A DNA stretch of 64,000 nt from HLUCCA09 sp039822045 (GTDB taxonomy: Bacteria; Pseudomonadota; Alphaproteobacteria; Rhodobacterales; Rhodobacteraceae): contig JBCBMY010000001.1 of assembly GCA_039822045.1 (NCBI GenBank), forward strand, positions 1 through 64,000, in the 5' to 3' direction. Under the pieces are notes generated by a model. The model saw only the letters and a program-made list of their open reading frames with translations, was not told the origin of the DNA and did not search any database. Positions 43,053 through 51,523 of this stretch are shown in pieces (position 1 is the first letter of the stretch; every line of letters begins with the position of its first letter). The position numbers were made by a program, and so were the translations under genes.

Positions 43053-44737
43053 TGTGCAGCCTGCTGCCAGGCCGGGCCGTAGAGGCGCGTGGCGTTGTCG
43101 GCGGTCAGGTAGCCGAGCGATACGTCGGACGCGACGGCGCCGGGCGCGCGCTCGGCGGGCGGGCCAAAGCCGCCGCCGCCGGGCGTTTGCAGGAGGACGG
43201 CCTGGCCGCGGGCCAACCGGATGCCGCGCATCTTGGAGACAAGGGGTGGCGCGGCGGTCCCCTCCATCGTATCCCACCGAAACGTGTTGGTTGCAGCATC
43301 GGCGCCGCCCGCGATGCCCTTGGGCGGGAACCGGCCGCGCTCGCCGAAGAGGAATGCCTCGGCCTCGTCGGACAAGAGTTCGATCTCGTAGATCGCGCCA
43401 AGTCCGCCCCGGTGCTGCCCGGCGCCGGCGCTGTCGGGCCGAAGCGCCCATTGCCGGAACATCACGGGATAGGCCGCCTCGAGGATCTCCATGGGCGGGA
43501 TCGTGGCCGTCGAGATCGGCGCGTTGCCATGGTTCAAGCCGTCGCTTTCGGCACTGCCGCCATGCCCGCCGCCATAGAAGGAGAACATCACCCAGGGCGA
43601 CCCATCCGCGCGTCGCCCGGCGATCGACAGGGCGTTGATCGTGCCGTAGGCGTTGGCGGGAACGCGCTCTGGAACGGCCTGCGCAGCGGCGGAGAAAACG
43701 ACGTCGATCATGCGCAGGATCGTTTCCGTGTAGCCGCCGACCGGGGCGGGAAACTCGGCAGAGAGCAGCGACCCTTCAGGGATAGTGACCGTCACGGGGC
43801 GCATGACGCCGGCATTGGCGGGCAGATCGGGGAAGATGTGCTTGATCGCGACGTAGGCTGTGGCGATGGCGGTGGGACGTGCGATGTTCACGGGGCCCGC
43901 GGTGCGCGGCGCAGTGCCCGTGAAATCGAGCGTCAGGCGGTCGCCGTCGATGACCAGGTCGGCGCGGATCGGGAGGGCGTCCTCACTGATCCCGTCATTG
44001 TCTAGGAAGTCCTCGGCCGACCAGCGCCCATCGGGCAGCGCGGCAATCTCTGCGCGCATCAGCCGTTCCGCCCGATCCTGTAGCGCATCAAGCGCCTCGC
44101 GGATCGTATCTGTGCCGTATTCGTCGATCAGGGCGTCGAGACGCGAAGCGCCAAGGTCGAGCGCGCTCAACTGGCCATTGAGATCGCCCCGTGCGGATTG
44201 CGGCAGGCGCGTGTTGCGCATCACGATGGCTTCGATGTCGTCCTGCCAGATTCCCGCCTTTGACAGCCGCACCGGGGGCAGCACGAAAGCCTCCTGAAAG
44301 GCATCGGTGGCCGCGGGGTTGTAGTTGCCGGGCACCCCGCCGCCGAGATCGTGCCAGTGGCCCACGGATGCCAGCCAGCAGAACACTTCGCCATCGCGAT
44401 AAACCGGGCGGATGAGGCGCATATCGTTCAGATGGGTGCCGCCAAGATGCGCGTCGTTGAAGATCCAGATGTCCCCCTCGGCGCCGTCGCCGCGCCGCTC
44501 GACTTCGGAGATCACGGCTTGCACGGCAAAGGCCATAACGCCCACGAAGATGGGCAGGCCGGACTTGCCCTGCACAAGCGTCTCGCCTGTGGTGGCGTGA
44601 TAGAGCCCGTGAGACGCATCGTGCGCCTCGGCGATGATCGGGTTGAAGGCGGCGCGAAAGAGCGTCGCGTCCATCTCGTCGGCGATCTGCTCCATCCGTC
44701 CGGCGAGCACGGCCAGGGTAACGGGATCGAGGCTCAT
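43049..44737 (-). CDS. hyuB: Hydantoinase/oxoprolinase subunit B
   Basis: The 562-aa HyuB partner has the family-typical start DPVTLAVLAGRMEQIADEMDATLFRAAFNPIIAEAHDAS, the metal/substrate segment DIWIFNDAHLGGTHLNDM, GHWHDLGG, and a Gly-rich end (QTPGGGGFGPP). No third small gamma subunit, as in the acetone carboxylases, is present, so a hydrolase is more likely than a carboxylase. It is second in the leftward unit, overlapping the tautomerase/SnoaL fusion gene by 4 nt. Confidence 0.9.
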   Translation of the reverse strand: MSLDPVTLAVLAGRMEQIADEMDATLFRAAFNPIIAEAHDASHGLYHATTGETLVQGKSGLPIFVGVMAFAVQAVISEVERRGDGAEGDIWIFNDAHLGGTHLNDMRLIRPVYRDGEVFCWLASVGHWHDLGGGVPGNYNPAATDAFQEAFVLPPVRLSKAGIWQDDIEAIVMRNTRLPQSARGDLNGQLSALDLGASRLDALIDEYGTDTIREALDALQDRAERLMRAEIAALPDGRWSAEDFLDNDGISEDALPIRADLVIDGDRLTLDFTGTAPRTAGPVNIARPTAIATAYVAIKHIFPDLPANAGVMRPVTVTIPEGSLLSAEFPAPVGGYTETILRMIDVVFSAAAQAVPERVPANAYGTINALSIAGRRADGSPWVMFSFYGGGHGGSAESDGLNHGNAPISTATIPPMEILEAAYPVMFRQWALRPDSAGAGQHRGGLGAIYEIELLSDEAEAFLFGERGRFPPKGIAGGADAATNTFRWDTMEGTAAPPLVSKMRGIRLARGQAVLLQTPGGGGFGPPAERAPGAVASDVSLGYLTADNATRLYGPAWQQAAQ

Positions 44738-45327
44738 GCCTGCGCCTGCGAGGCTTTGGGGGCATCGGAGCCGCGCTTGGCCTCGGCCATGTCGTTCCAG
44801 ACATTCTGCCGAACGATCAGGCCGCCTTCCAGTTCGAACCGGTCGACAAAGCTGATGTCGGCAAAGGCCGACCCGTCGGTCCAGGTGCCCGAGAGGGTCC
44901 CGCGGCAATAGACGATGGTGCGCGCGCCGTCCTGGCTCAGATCCCAACCGGCAAATCTCTTAGCGATTGTGGCGTAGCGCGGCTTGGACCAGTCGATAAG
45001 GTCCTCCAGTCGGGTCATCTCGACGCCGCCGGGAAAGACCATGCGAAACTCGTCGCCAAGAAAGCTCTGCGCCGTTGTCAGGTCGCGCGCCGCCATGGCC
45101 TCCAGAAACCCTTCAACGACGGCGCGCGGATCGGGAAGAGCAGGCGCGGGGGACCGCGCGACGCCGCCGCGCCGGTAGCCGGCCGGCGATACTTCATTGA
45201 CCATCACGGTGATGGCCTCGGACGGTGCGGGCACGACCTGCTGGACCGCGTCGCTAAGGATGTCAGCCAGCCGCGAAAGCACCTCGGGCGGGTACCCTGC
45301 CATTACGTGCACATTGATCACTGGCAT
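44734..45327 (-). CDS. 4-oxalocrotonate tautomerase-like / SnoaL-like fusion
   Basis: The 197-aa protein appears to fuse two small folds. Residues 1-60 (MPVINVHVMAGYPPEVLSRL ... VNEVSPAGYRRGG) resemble 4-oxalocrotonate tautomerase, with Pro2 as catalytic base after Met removal and Arg residues near 52-53. Residues about 68-190 resemble a SnoaL/NTF2-like cone (PRAVVEGFLEAMAARDL ... FVDRFELEGGLIVRQNVW). It is the first gene of the leftward catabolic unit, divergent from gntR. Enol-keto tautomerisation of an intermediate is a reasonable guess. Confidence 0.65.
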   Translation of the reverse strand: MPVINVHVMAGYPPEVLSRLADILSDAVQQVVPAPSEAITVMVNEVSPAGYRRGGVARSPAPALPDPRAVVEGFLEAMAARDLTTAQSFLGDEFRMVFPGGVEMTRLEDLIDWSKPRYATIAKRFAGWDLSQDGARTIVYCRGTLSGTWTDGSAFADISFVDRFELEGGLIVRQNVWNDMAEAKRGSDAPKASQAQA

Positions 45328-45353
45328 ATTCTGTCCCCTGCGAATGCGCCGAT

Positions 45354-45372
45354 CTGTCCATATATGATACAG
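45354..45372. promoter_or_regulatory. Candidate GntR operator / promoter
   Basis: CTGT and ACAG flank an AT-rich core (CCATATATGAT) in the 132-nt gap between the divergent tautomerase/SnoaL gene and gntR. GntR-family operators are often TGT-N-ACA palindromes, and TATGATAC could serve as a -10 box for gntR. Only the outer 4-5 bp are symmetric, so this is weak. Confidence 0.3.
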
Positions 45373-45459
45373 ATATTGCTTTCATCAACTAGGTTCTTGC
45401 AGTGCGGAGTGCAGACAGATTTCTTGAATTCCGCCGCGAATCGGCTACGTCTTTCCGGT

Positions 45460-46290
45460 GTGACAGACCGCATTCACACCGACACCGCACCGCAGAGCGG
45501 CCCGCGCCCGTTGCCGTCGGCCCGCGACGGCGGCAAGGCCCGTGAGCTGTATCTGTTGCTGAAGCAGGACATATCCAGTGGCGCCTATCCCCTTGGCTCC
45601 CGTCTTCCCAGCGAGCTGCGGCTGGCCGATGCGTTCAGCGTCAGCCGGGTTACCGTGCGCCGCGCGCTGCAGGCGCTGGTGGAGGACGGGCTTATTGAAA
45701 AGCGCGTCGGGGCGGGATCGGTGGTGCGCGGAGGGGCGGCCGCGCCCTTGCGCGCCGATGTCGCCACGCTGATGCCGCAGCTGGTCGAGATGGGGGCACG
45801 GTCGTCGGCGCAGCTTCTGTCCTTCTCCTATGAGAGCGCGCCGCCACAGATTGCCGCCGACCTTGGCTTGACCGAGGGCGCCCTGGTGCAAACCGCGATC
45901 CGGGTGCGCAGCGCCGAGGGTCGGCCGTTTTCACACCTGACAACGCGCGTCCCGGCCGAGATCGCGCGGGGCTATGACGAGGCCGATCTCGCGATGGCGC
46001 CGCTCTTTCGCCTGTTGGAGCGGGGCGGGGTGCGCATCGCGTCGGCCGACCAGTCGGTCAGCGCAACGCTGGCCACGCCGGACGTCGCTGAGGCGCTGGA
46101 CGTGGCCGTGGGCTCGGCGCTCTTGTCATTGATCCGCGTGGTCCGGGATGCCGATGGACGGGGTGTCGAGCATCTCTCGGCCCTCTACCGGCCCGACCGG
46201 TTTCGACTGGAGATGGAGCTGAGCCGTGTGGGTGAGGGCGGCGCGCGCCATTGGGAGCCCGTGATCGGATCGGCCGAGGACACGGCATGA
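45460..46290 (+). CDS. GntR-family (HutC-type) regulator
   Basis: The 276-aa regulator has an N-terminal winged helix (YLLLKQDISSGAYPLGSRLPS, SVSRVTVRRALQALVEDGLIEKRVGAGSVV) and a UTRA ligand-binding domain of the HutC subfamily. The GTG start at 45460 is chosen; the frame stays open upstream to 45307, with an ATG at 45364, so the N-terminus is uncertain. It is divergent from the HyuAB unit and overlaps leuC-like (ATGA), so it probably controls both arms in response to a pathway metabolite. Confidence 0.85.
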   Translation: MTDRIHTDTAPQSGPRPLPSARDGGKARELYLLLKQDISSGAYPLGSRLPSELRLADAFSVSRVTVRRALQALVEDGLIEKRVGAGSVVRGGAAAPLRADVATLMPQLVEMGARSSAQLLSFSYESAPPQIAADLGLTEGALVQTAIRVRSAEGRPFSHLTTRVPAEIARGYDEADLAMAPLFRLLERGGVRIASADQSVSATLATPDVAEALDVAVGSALLSLIRVVRDADGRGVEHLSALYRPDRFRLEMELSRVGEGGARHWEPVIGSAEDTA

Positions 46291-47729
46291 CCGGCGCCAT
46301 ACCAACCGAGCCACTGACACTCCTCGACCGGCTCTGGCGCGACCACGAGGTGGCCCGGCGCGAGGACGGCGCGTCGCTCCTCTGGGTCGACCGACATCTC
46401 GTGCATGAGGGCTCGCACCACGCGTTTGCAAAGCTCGCGGACCGGGGCCTGCACGTTGCCGAGCCGGGGCTGACCTTCGCCGTCGCCGATCACTACGCGC
46501 CGACGCGCGACCGCGCCGGTGGCCCGGACCAGGCCCGCGAGATGATCGCCCGCCTCACCCGCAACGCCGAGGCCCACGGCATCCGCCTCTACGGGCTGCG
46601 CGACCCGCGCCAGGGGATCGTCCATGTGCTGGGACCCGAGCAGGGCCTGACCTTGCCCGGCCTTTCCATCGTCTGCGGGGACAGTCACACCTCGACCCAC
46701 GGGGCCTTCGGCGCTCTTGCGTTTGGGATCGGGGCCACCGACGTCGCGCATGTGCTGGCAACGCAATGTGTTTGGGCAGCCAAACCGCGCGCGATGCGGC
46801 TGACCTTCCGGGGCAAGCTTGCGCCGGGTGTCACCGCCAAGGACATGGCGCTTGGGTGGATCGCGCGCTTTGGCGCCGATGCGGCGCTGGGCCATGCTGT
46901 TGAATACGCAGGCGAAGCGGTTGAGGCACTTTCAATGGAAGGGCGCATGACGCTCTGCAACCTCTCCATCGAAGGCGGAGCGCGCTTTGGCCTGATCCCG
47001 CCGGACGCCAAAACCATCGCCTATGTCGATGGTCGAGCCCATGCACCGGGCGGGGCGAAATGGGACGATGCGGTGGCGACATGGGGTGTGCTTCGCTCTG
47101 ACCCCGATGCGCGGTTCGACCGCGAGGAAGAGATCGATGCCGCGACGGTGGCGCCCACGGTGACGTGGGGCATCTCGCCCGAACAGGCATTGCCGATTGA
47201 TGCGTCCGTGCCGCATCCAAGCGACACCCGCCACCCCGAAGCCGCGTTGGCGGCGCTCGACTATATGGGTCTGAAGCCGGGCGACCCATTGGAGAGCGTG
47301 CGGGTCGACCGGGTCTTCATCGGGTCCTGCACCAATGGCCGGCTTGAGGACCTGCGTGCGGCGGCGGGCATACTGCGTGGTCGCAAAGCGCGCGTGCCCG
47401 GTTTGGTGTCGCCCGGGTCGAGCGTTGTGAAGTCAATGGCCGAGGCCGAGGGGCTCGACCGGGTGTTTCGCGAGGCAGGGCTCGAATGGGTCGATTCAGG
47501 CTGCTCCATGTGTGTCGGGATGAACGGCGATCTGGCAAAGGCCGGCGAGCGCGTCGCGTCGACCACCAACCGCAACTTCCGGGGGCGGCAGGGCCGAGGC
47601 GCACGCACGCACCTGATGTCGCCCGCAATGGCGGCGGCAGCAGCGGTGACCGGTCGTCTCTCGGATGTCCGAGCGCTCCAAGCAAACGCTGCAACGATCG
47701 AAGTTGCCGCCGGTGAGGGCGCGGCGTGA
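46287..47729 (+). CDS. leuC: LeuC-like aconitase-family dehydratase, large subunit
   Basis: The 480-aa protein has the 4Fe-4S ligands C348 (GSCTNGR), C406 and C409 (SGCSMC), and VCGDSHTSTHGAFGALAFGIG. It is LeuC-like, but segments normally constant in LeuC differ: VHEVTSPQAF is VHEGSHHAF, and DHNVPT is DHYAPT. The context is a catabolic locus with a TRAP transporter and no leuA/leuB. A (de)hydratase of a different substituted malate or maleate is more likely than leucine synthesis; leuC is only the closest family name. Confidence 0.82.
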   Translation: MTGAIPTEPLTLLDRLWRDHEVARREDGASLLWVDRHLVHEGSHHAFAKLADRGLHVAEPGLTFAVADHYAPTRDRAGGPDQAREMIARLTRNAEAHGIRLYGLRDPRQGIVHVLGPEQGLTLPGLSIVCGDSHTSTHGAFGALAFGIGATDVAHVLATQCVWAAKPRAMRLTFRGKLAPGVTAKDMALGWIARFGADAALGHAVEYAGEAVEALSMEGRMTLCNLSIEGGARFGLIPPDAKTIAYVDGRAHAPGGAKWDDAVATWGVLRSDPDARFDREEEIDAATVAPTVTWGISPEQALPIDASVPHPSDTRHPEAALAALDYMGLKPGDPLESVRVDRVFIGSCTNGRLEDLRAAAGILRGRKARVPGLVSPGSSVVKSMAEAEGLDRVFREAGLEWVDSGCSMCVGMNGDLAKAGERVASTTNRNFRGRQGRGARTHLMSPAMAAAAAVTGRLSDVRALQANAATIEVAAGEGAA

Positions 47730-48346
47730 GCGGCTGGACGGTGCATAGTGGCCGCGCGGTTGCGCTGATGGCCGACAATATCGACACCGATCAGTTGATC
47801 CCGGCGCGCTTTATGTCGGTGCCCCGGTCCGAGGGCTACGGTCAGTTCCTGCTGCACGATCTGCGCTTTGACGACACCGGCGCGTCCACCGGCCTCGCCC
47901 TCGATGCGGTGCCCGGGGCGAGTGTCCTGATTGCGGGTCGGAATTTCGGCTCAGGGTCCTCGCGGGAGGCCGCGGTCTATGCGCTCGTCGATTTCGGTTT
48001 TCGGGTCGTCGTCGCCCCGTCGTTTGGGGACATCTTTGCGGCCAACGCGGTCAACAATGGGCTTCTGCCCGCCATCGTGAGCGAGGCGGAGGCCCGCGTG
48101 CTGGCCCAGGCCGCCGAGGATGGGATGGCGGCGGGCGGGGCCCAGGCCCGCGTCGACATCAAGGCGGGCAGGTTGCGTGTGCAAGACACGACGGCCCGCT
48201 TTGCGCTCTCCGATATCGACCGGACCAAGCTGATGCAGGGCTGGGACGATATCGACCTGACACGCGCCCATGCCACCGAGATCGCGGCTTTCCGGGCCGC
48301 CCGGCGGGCCGTGCCGGGGGCCTGGCCCGCCGGGGCCGGGACATGA
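47726..48346 (+). CDS. leuD: LeuD-like aconitase-family dehydratase, small subunit
   Basis: The 206-aa swivel subunit pairs with the LeuC-like protein. NIDTDQLIPARF and GRNFGSGSSREAAVYAL carry the substrate-binding serines and arginine. It starts at GTG 47726, overlapping the leuC-like stop. The C-terminal tail after residue 190 is Ala/Gly/Pro-rich. As with its partner, the substrate is probably not isopropylmalate. Confidence 0.82.
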   Translation: MSGWTVHSGRAVALMADNIDTDQLIPARFMSVPRSEGYGQFLLHDLRFDDTGASTGLALDAVPGASVLIAGRNFGSGSSREAAVYALVDFGFRVVVAPSFGDIFAANAVNNGLLPAIVSEAEARVLAQAAEDGMAAGGAQARVDIKAGRLRVQDTTARFALSDIDRTKLMQGWDDIDLTRAHATEIAAFRAARRAVPGAWPAGAGT

Positions 48347-48423
48347 GCCAATCCGTCAACACCGGGCGCGCCGCCCGCCAACAAAAGGGGGGCGCCGTGC
48401 CCCACCACACAGGGAGACTTACT

Positions 48424-49431
48424 ATGAAATCCAACCTTCTCGGAGGTGTCGCCGCCGCTGCGCTCGTGGCCGGCGCGGCGCAGGCGCAAGAGACGATCAC
48501 GGCTGTCCACGCCTTTCCCACGACGCTGATCTACACACAGTCTTTCCTGGACTTCGTGAAGCGGGTGAATGCGGCCGGCGAGGGCGTGGTGCAGATCGAG
48601 GTGCGCGGCGGCCCCGAAGCAATCGGCATGTTCCAGCAGCCCGACGCCGTGCGTGATGGCATTGTCGACATGGTCTATACGCCGGGCTCCTTCTATGGCG
48701 GCGCGCTTCCGGAGAAGGACGCGATGGTGGCCTCGAACCTCACCGGCCCCCAGGCGCGGGAGAACGGCGGCATCGCCCTGATCGACGAAATCCACCAGGA
48801 GAAGATGGGCCTTAAGTATCTCGGCTGGTTCGACTCCAACGTCTGCTACAATCTCTGGACCATCAACGAGCCCGAGTTCGATGCCGACGGCAACCTGTCG
48901 GTCGACGGCATCAAGCTGCGCGGCAATGCCGTCTACAATGCGTTCTTCACCGAGTATCTCGGCGCCCAGGTGATCGACCTGCCCACGACCGATGTCTATG
49001 CCGCGCTCGAGCGGGGGGTGGTGGATGCCACGGGCTGGACCCAGATCGGCCTGCAGGATCTGAAGTGGAACGAATTCCTGAACTATCGGATCGAGCCCTG
49101 CTTCTTCTCGACCGATCTCGGCGTCATCGTGAACCTCGAAAGGTGGGAGTCGCTGTCGGACGAGGCCCGCGAGATCGTGCAGCAGGCGGCGGTCGAACAT
49201 GAGGCCGAGAGTGCCGAGAAGCTGGGCGCGCTCGCCGCCGAGCAGCTGGCTTCGCTGGGCGAGGCGGGGATGACCACCGTCGAACTGGAGGGGGACGCGG
49301 CTGCCAACTATCTGGCCGCCGCTCGCCAGAAAACATGGGACCGGATGCGCGGCCTGATGGAGGAAAGCCCCCAGGGCGTCGACAACTACGATCGGCTGAT
49401 TGAGCTCTTCTACGATCCGGCCCTCGACTGA
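48424..49431 (+). CDS. TRAP transporter substrate-binding protein (DctP-type)
   Basis: The 335-aa periplasmic protein has a signal peptide ending near residue 21 (AGAAQA) and the TRAP DctP fold. The core segments are TGWTQIGLQDLKWNEFLNY and GIKLRGNAVYNAFFTEYLGA. An arginine at the fold centre (KLRG) usually binds a carboxylate. GGGAGA precedes ATG 48424. It supplies the DctQ/DctM permease that follows. The 77-nt gap after leuD is probably its leader. Confidence 0.9.
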   Translation: MKSNLLGGVAAAALVAGAAQAQETITAVHAFPTTLIYTQSFLDFVKRVNAAGEGVVQIEVRGGPEAIGMFQQPDAVRDGIVDMVYTPGSFYGGALPEKDAMVASNLTGPQARENGGIALIDEIHQEKMGLKYLGWFDSNVCYNLWTINEPEFDADGNLSVDGIKLRGNAVYNAFFTEYLGAQVIDLPTTDVYAALERGVVDATGWTQIGLQDLKWNEFLNYRIEPCFFSTDLGVIVNLERWESLSDEAREIVQQAAVEHEAESAEKLGALAAEQLASLGEAGMTTVELEGDAAANYLAAARQKTWDRMRGLMEESPQGVDNYDRLIELFYDPALD

Positions 49432-49489
49432 CACGCAGTGCCGCGGCGCGGGCCCGAGCCTGTGCCGCGACTCGCACAAGGCTTTGCCC

Positions 49490-49999
49490 ATGCGACTGGC
49501 TTTCCGCGCCTATGATCTCCTGATCCACGCCATGGCGCTGCTGGCCGGGCTGACGCTTGTCTGGCTGATGGTGGCGACGGTCCTGTCTGTCGCCATGCGC
49601 AACGCCGGCATCCAGCCCTTTGCTTGGCTCTTCACTTCGTCGGAATACGGGATCCTTTATATGACGATGCTCGGTGCGCCGTGGCTCGTGCGCAAGAAGG
49701 GGCATGTGCACATCGAACTGGTGACGGCGGCGCTGCCGGAAGGGGCCCGCGTGGTCGTGAGCCGGGCCATCGCGGTGGGCTGCGTTTTGATCTGCGCTCT
49801 CCTGGCCTGGAAAGGCGCGGAGCTGGTGGCGACCAACATCGAGCGTAACGATTTCGATGTGCGCGCCTATTTCTATCCGCGCTGGCTGTTGACCGTGTCG
49901 TTTCCGTTGTCTTTCGGACTGATGGCAGTGGAATTCGCGCGGTTCGTTGTCGGCCCTGACCTTCTGCATGACGGAACCGCCGGGATCCACGGCGAATGA
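49490..49999 (+). CDS. TRAP transporter small permease (DctQ-type)
   Basis: The 169-aa membrane protein has four hydrophobic segments, as in DctQ subunits: about residues 8-32, 43-60, 79-100 and 120-140. The loop WLVRKKGHVHIELVTAALP and R-x-YFYPRWLLTVSFPLSFGLMAVEFAR are family-typical. ATG 49490 begins MRLAFRAYDLL. It lies 58 nt after the binding-protein gene. Confidence 0.88.
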   Translation: MRLAFRAYDLLIHAMALLAGLTLVWLMVATVLSVAMRNAGIQPFAWLFTSSEYGILYMTMLGAPWLVRKKGHVHIELVTAALPEGARVVVSRAIAVGCVLICALLAWKGAELVATNIERNDFDVRAYFYPRWLLTVSFPLSFGLMAVEFARFVVGPDLLHDGTAGIHGE

Positions 50000-50056
50000 C
50001 GGGCGCCCAGCTTTGGCCTGATGCGGCGGGGTGTGCGGCCGATGCCTCCGACGGGC

Positions 50057-50077
50057 GTGTTTCGGTCAAGATGATGG
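50057..50077 (+). repeat. Short intergenic repeat, copy 2
   Basis: A 21-nt segment beginning GTGTTTCGGTCAAGATGATG matches the copy at 75-95 at 19 positions. It lies in the 178-nt gap between dctQ- and dctM-like genes, the only sizeable gap inside the transporter genes. Confidence 0.5.
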
Positions 50078-50177
50078 GGTGGGCCGGATCCGGGCGCGTT
50101 GAGCCGGGCGCTCGGCCGCGCCGACGGCCTGTGTGCGAGTGGCCATCGACCTGCATATCGCGACCGAGGAGCGTGGC

Positions 50178-51485
50178 GTGAGCTGGGTGGAGGCGCTTGT
50201 GCTGCTCCTCGGCGCAATCATGGCGCTGATGGCGCTGGGCACGCCCGTTGCGCTGGCCTTTCTGGCCGCGAACATCCTCGGGGCCTGGGTGTTTATGGGG
50301 GGCGAGCGCGGGGTCGTGCAGCTTCTGAACAACGGCCTTGGCGCGCTCACGTCCTATGCGCTGGTGCCGATCCCCTTGTTCCTGCTGATGGGGGAGATCT
50401 TTTTCCATACCGGGCTGGGGCGGCGAATGTTCAACGCCATCGATGCGCTCCTTGGCCGGCTGCCGGGGCGGCTCAGCTACGTTACGGTACTCGGCGGGAC
50501 GGGGTTCTCGACGCTCTCGGGCTCGTCGATGGGCTCGACGGCGTTGCTCGGAAGCCTGATGGTGCCCGAGATGACAGCGCGGGGCTATGCGCGGCGCATG
50601 TCCATCGGGCCGATCCTGGGGACCGGCGGGCTCGCCATCATCATACCACCCTCGGCTTTGGCGGTCCTTTTGGCGACGCTGGCACAGATCGATGTCGGGG
50701 CACTCCTGATCGCGGGAATCGTGCCGGGGCTCGTCCTCGCGTTTCTCTATATCGGCACGATCTGGCTGCAATGCCGGATGGATCCGCGCGCGGCGCCCGC
50801 CTACGACGTGGCGCCGATTACCGCGTTCGCCCGACTTGGCCTGTTTCTGCGCGATGTCGTTCCCATGGTCGGCGTGATGGTTGTGATCGTGGCGCTGATG
50901 ATCGGCGGCGTCGTCACACCGTCCGAGGCGGCGGCCTTTGGCGCGCTTGGCGTCCTGATCCTGGCCGCCCTCTTTCGCTGCCTGACGTGGGAGGCGGTCG
51001 TGCGGTCGGTCACCGGAGCGCTGAAGGTGACGTTGATGGCGTATCTCATTGTGTTTGGATCGGCCACGTTCAGCCAGCTCCTGGCGTTCTCGGGGGCCTC
51101 GCGGGGGCTGATCACCTGGGCGACCGGGTTCGAGCTCGATCCCATCGCGATGCTTCTGGTGATGTTCGCGGTGCTCTTGGTCCTGGGCATGTTCATGGAG
51201 CAGATCTCGATCATGTTGCTCACCGTGCCGATCTTCTTCCCGCTCGCCACGCAGCTGGGATTTGATCCGATCTGGTTTGGCTTGGTGATGCTGCTGGCGC
51301 TGGAGATCAGCTTCACCACGCCGCCCTTTGGCCTGTTGCTCTTTGTCATGAAGGGGGTCGCTCCGCCGGGCACGACAATGCGCGACATCTATGCTGCGGC
51401 CCTGCCGTTCATCGGCTGTTCCCTGGTACTTGTGGCGCTTTTGATCTTCTATCCCTCGCTGGCGCTCTGGCTTCCCGGTCGATAG
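50178..51485 (+). CDS. TRAP transporter large permease (DctM-type)
   Basis: The 435-aa membrane protein has about 12 hydrophobic segments, with DctM signatures LYMGEIFFHTG-like (LLMGEIFFHTGLGRRMFNA), FSTLSGSSMGSTALLGSLMVPEM and ITTPPFGLLLFV-like (SFTTPPFGLLLF). GTG 50178 is chosen because GAGGA precedes it by 7 nt; GTG 50133 is upstream in frame. It completes the three-part Na+-type TRAP system. Confidence 0.9.
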   Translation: MSWVEALVLLLGAIMALMALGTPVALAFLAANILGAWVFMGGERGVVQLLNNGLGALTSYALVPIPLFLLMGEIFFHTGLGRRMFNAIDALLGRLPGRLSYVTVLGGTGFSTLSGSSMGSTALLGSLMVPEMTARGYARRMSIGPILGTGGLAIIIPPSALAVLLATLAQIDVGALLIAGIVPGLVLAFLYIGTIWLQCRMDPRAAPAYDVAPITAFARLGLFLRDVVPMVGVMVVIVALMIGGVVTPSEAAAFGALGVLILAALFRCLTWEAVVRSVTGALKVTLMAYLIVFGSATFSQLLAFSGASRGLITWATGFELDPIAMLLVMFAVLLVLGMFMEQISIMLLTVPIFFPLATQLGFDPIWFGLVMLLALEISFTTPPFGLLLFVMKGVAPPGTTMRDIYAAALPFIGCSLVLVALLIFYPSLALWLPGR

Positions 51486-51523
51486 CGCTCGGCCCGGGGC
51501 GCAACCGCTCTACGTGGCGCGAA

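Noticed and set aside
46287..48346. leuC/leuD as the leucine biosynthesis dehydratase
   Set aside because: Gene context, regulator and altered substrate-site segments favour a catabolic paralogue, although the family names are kept.
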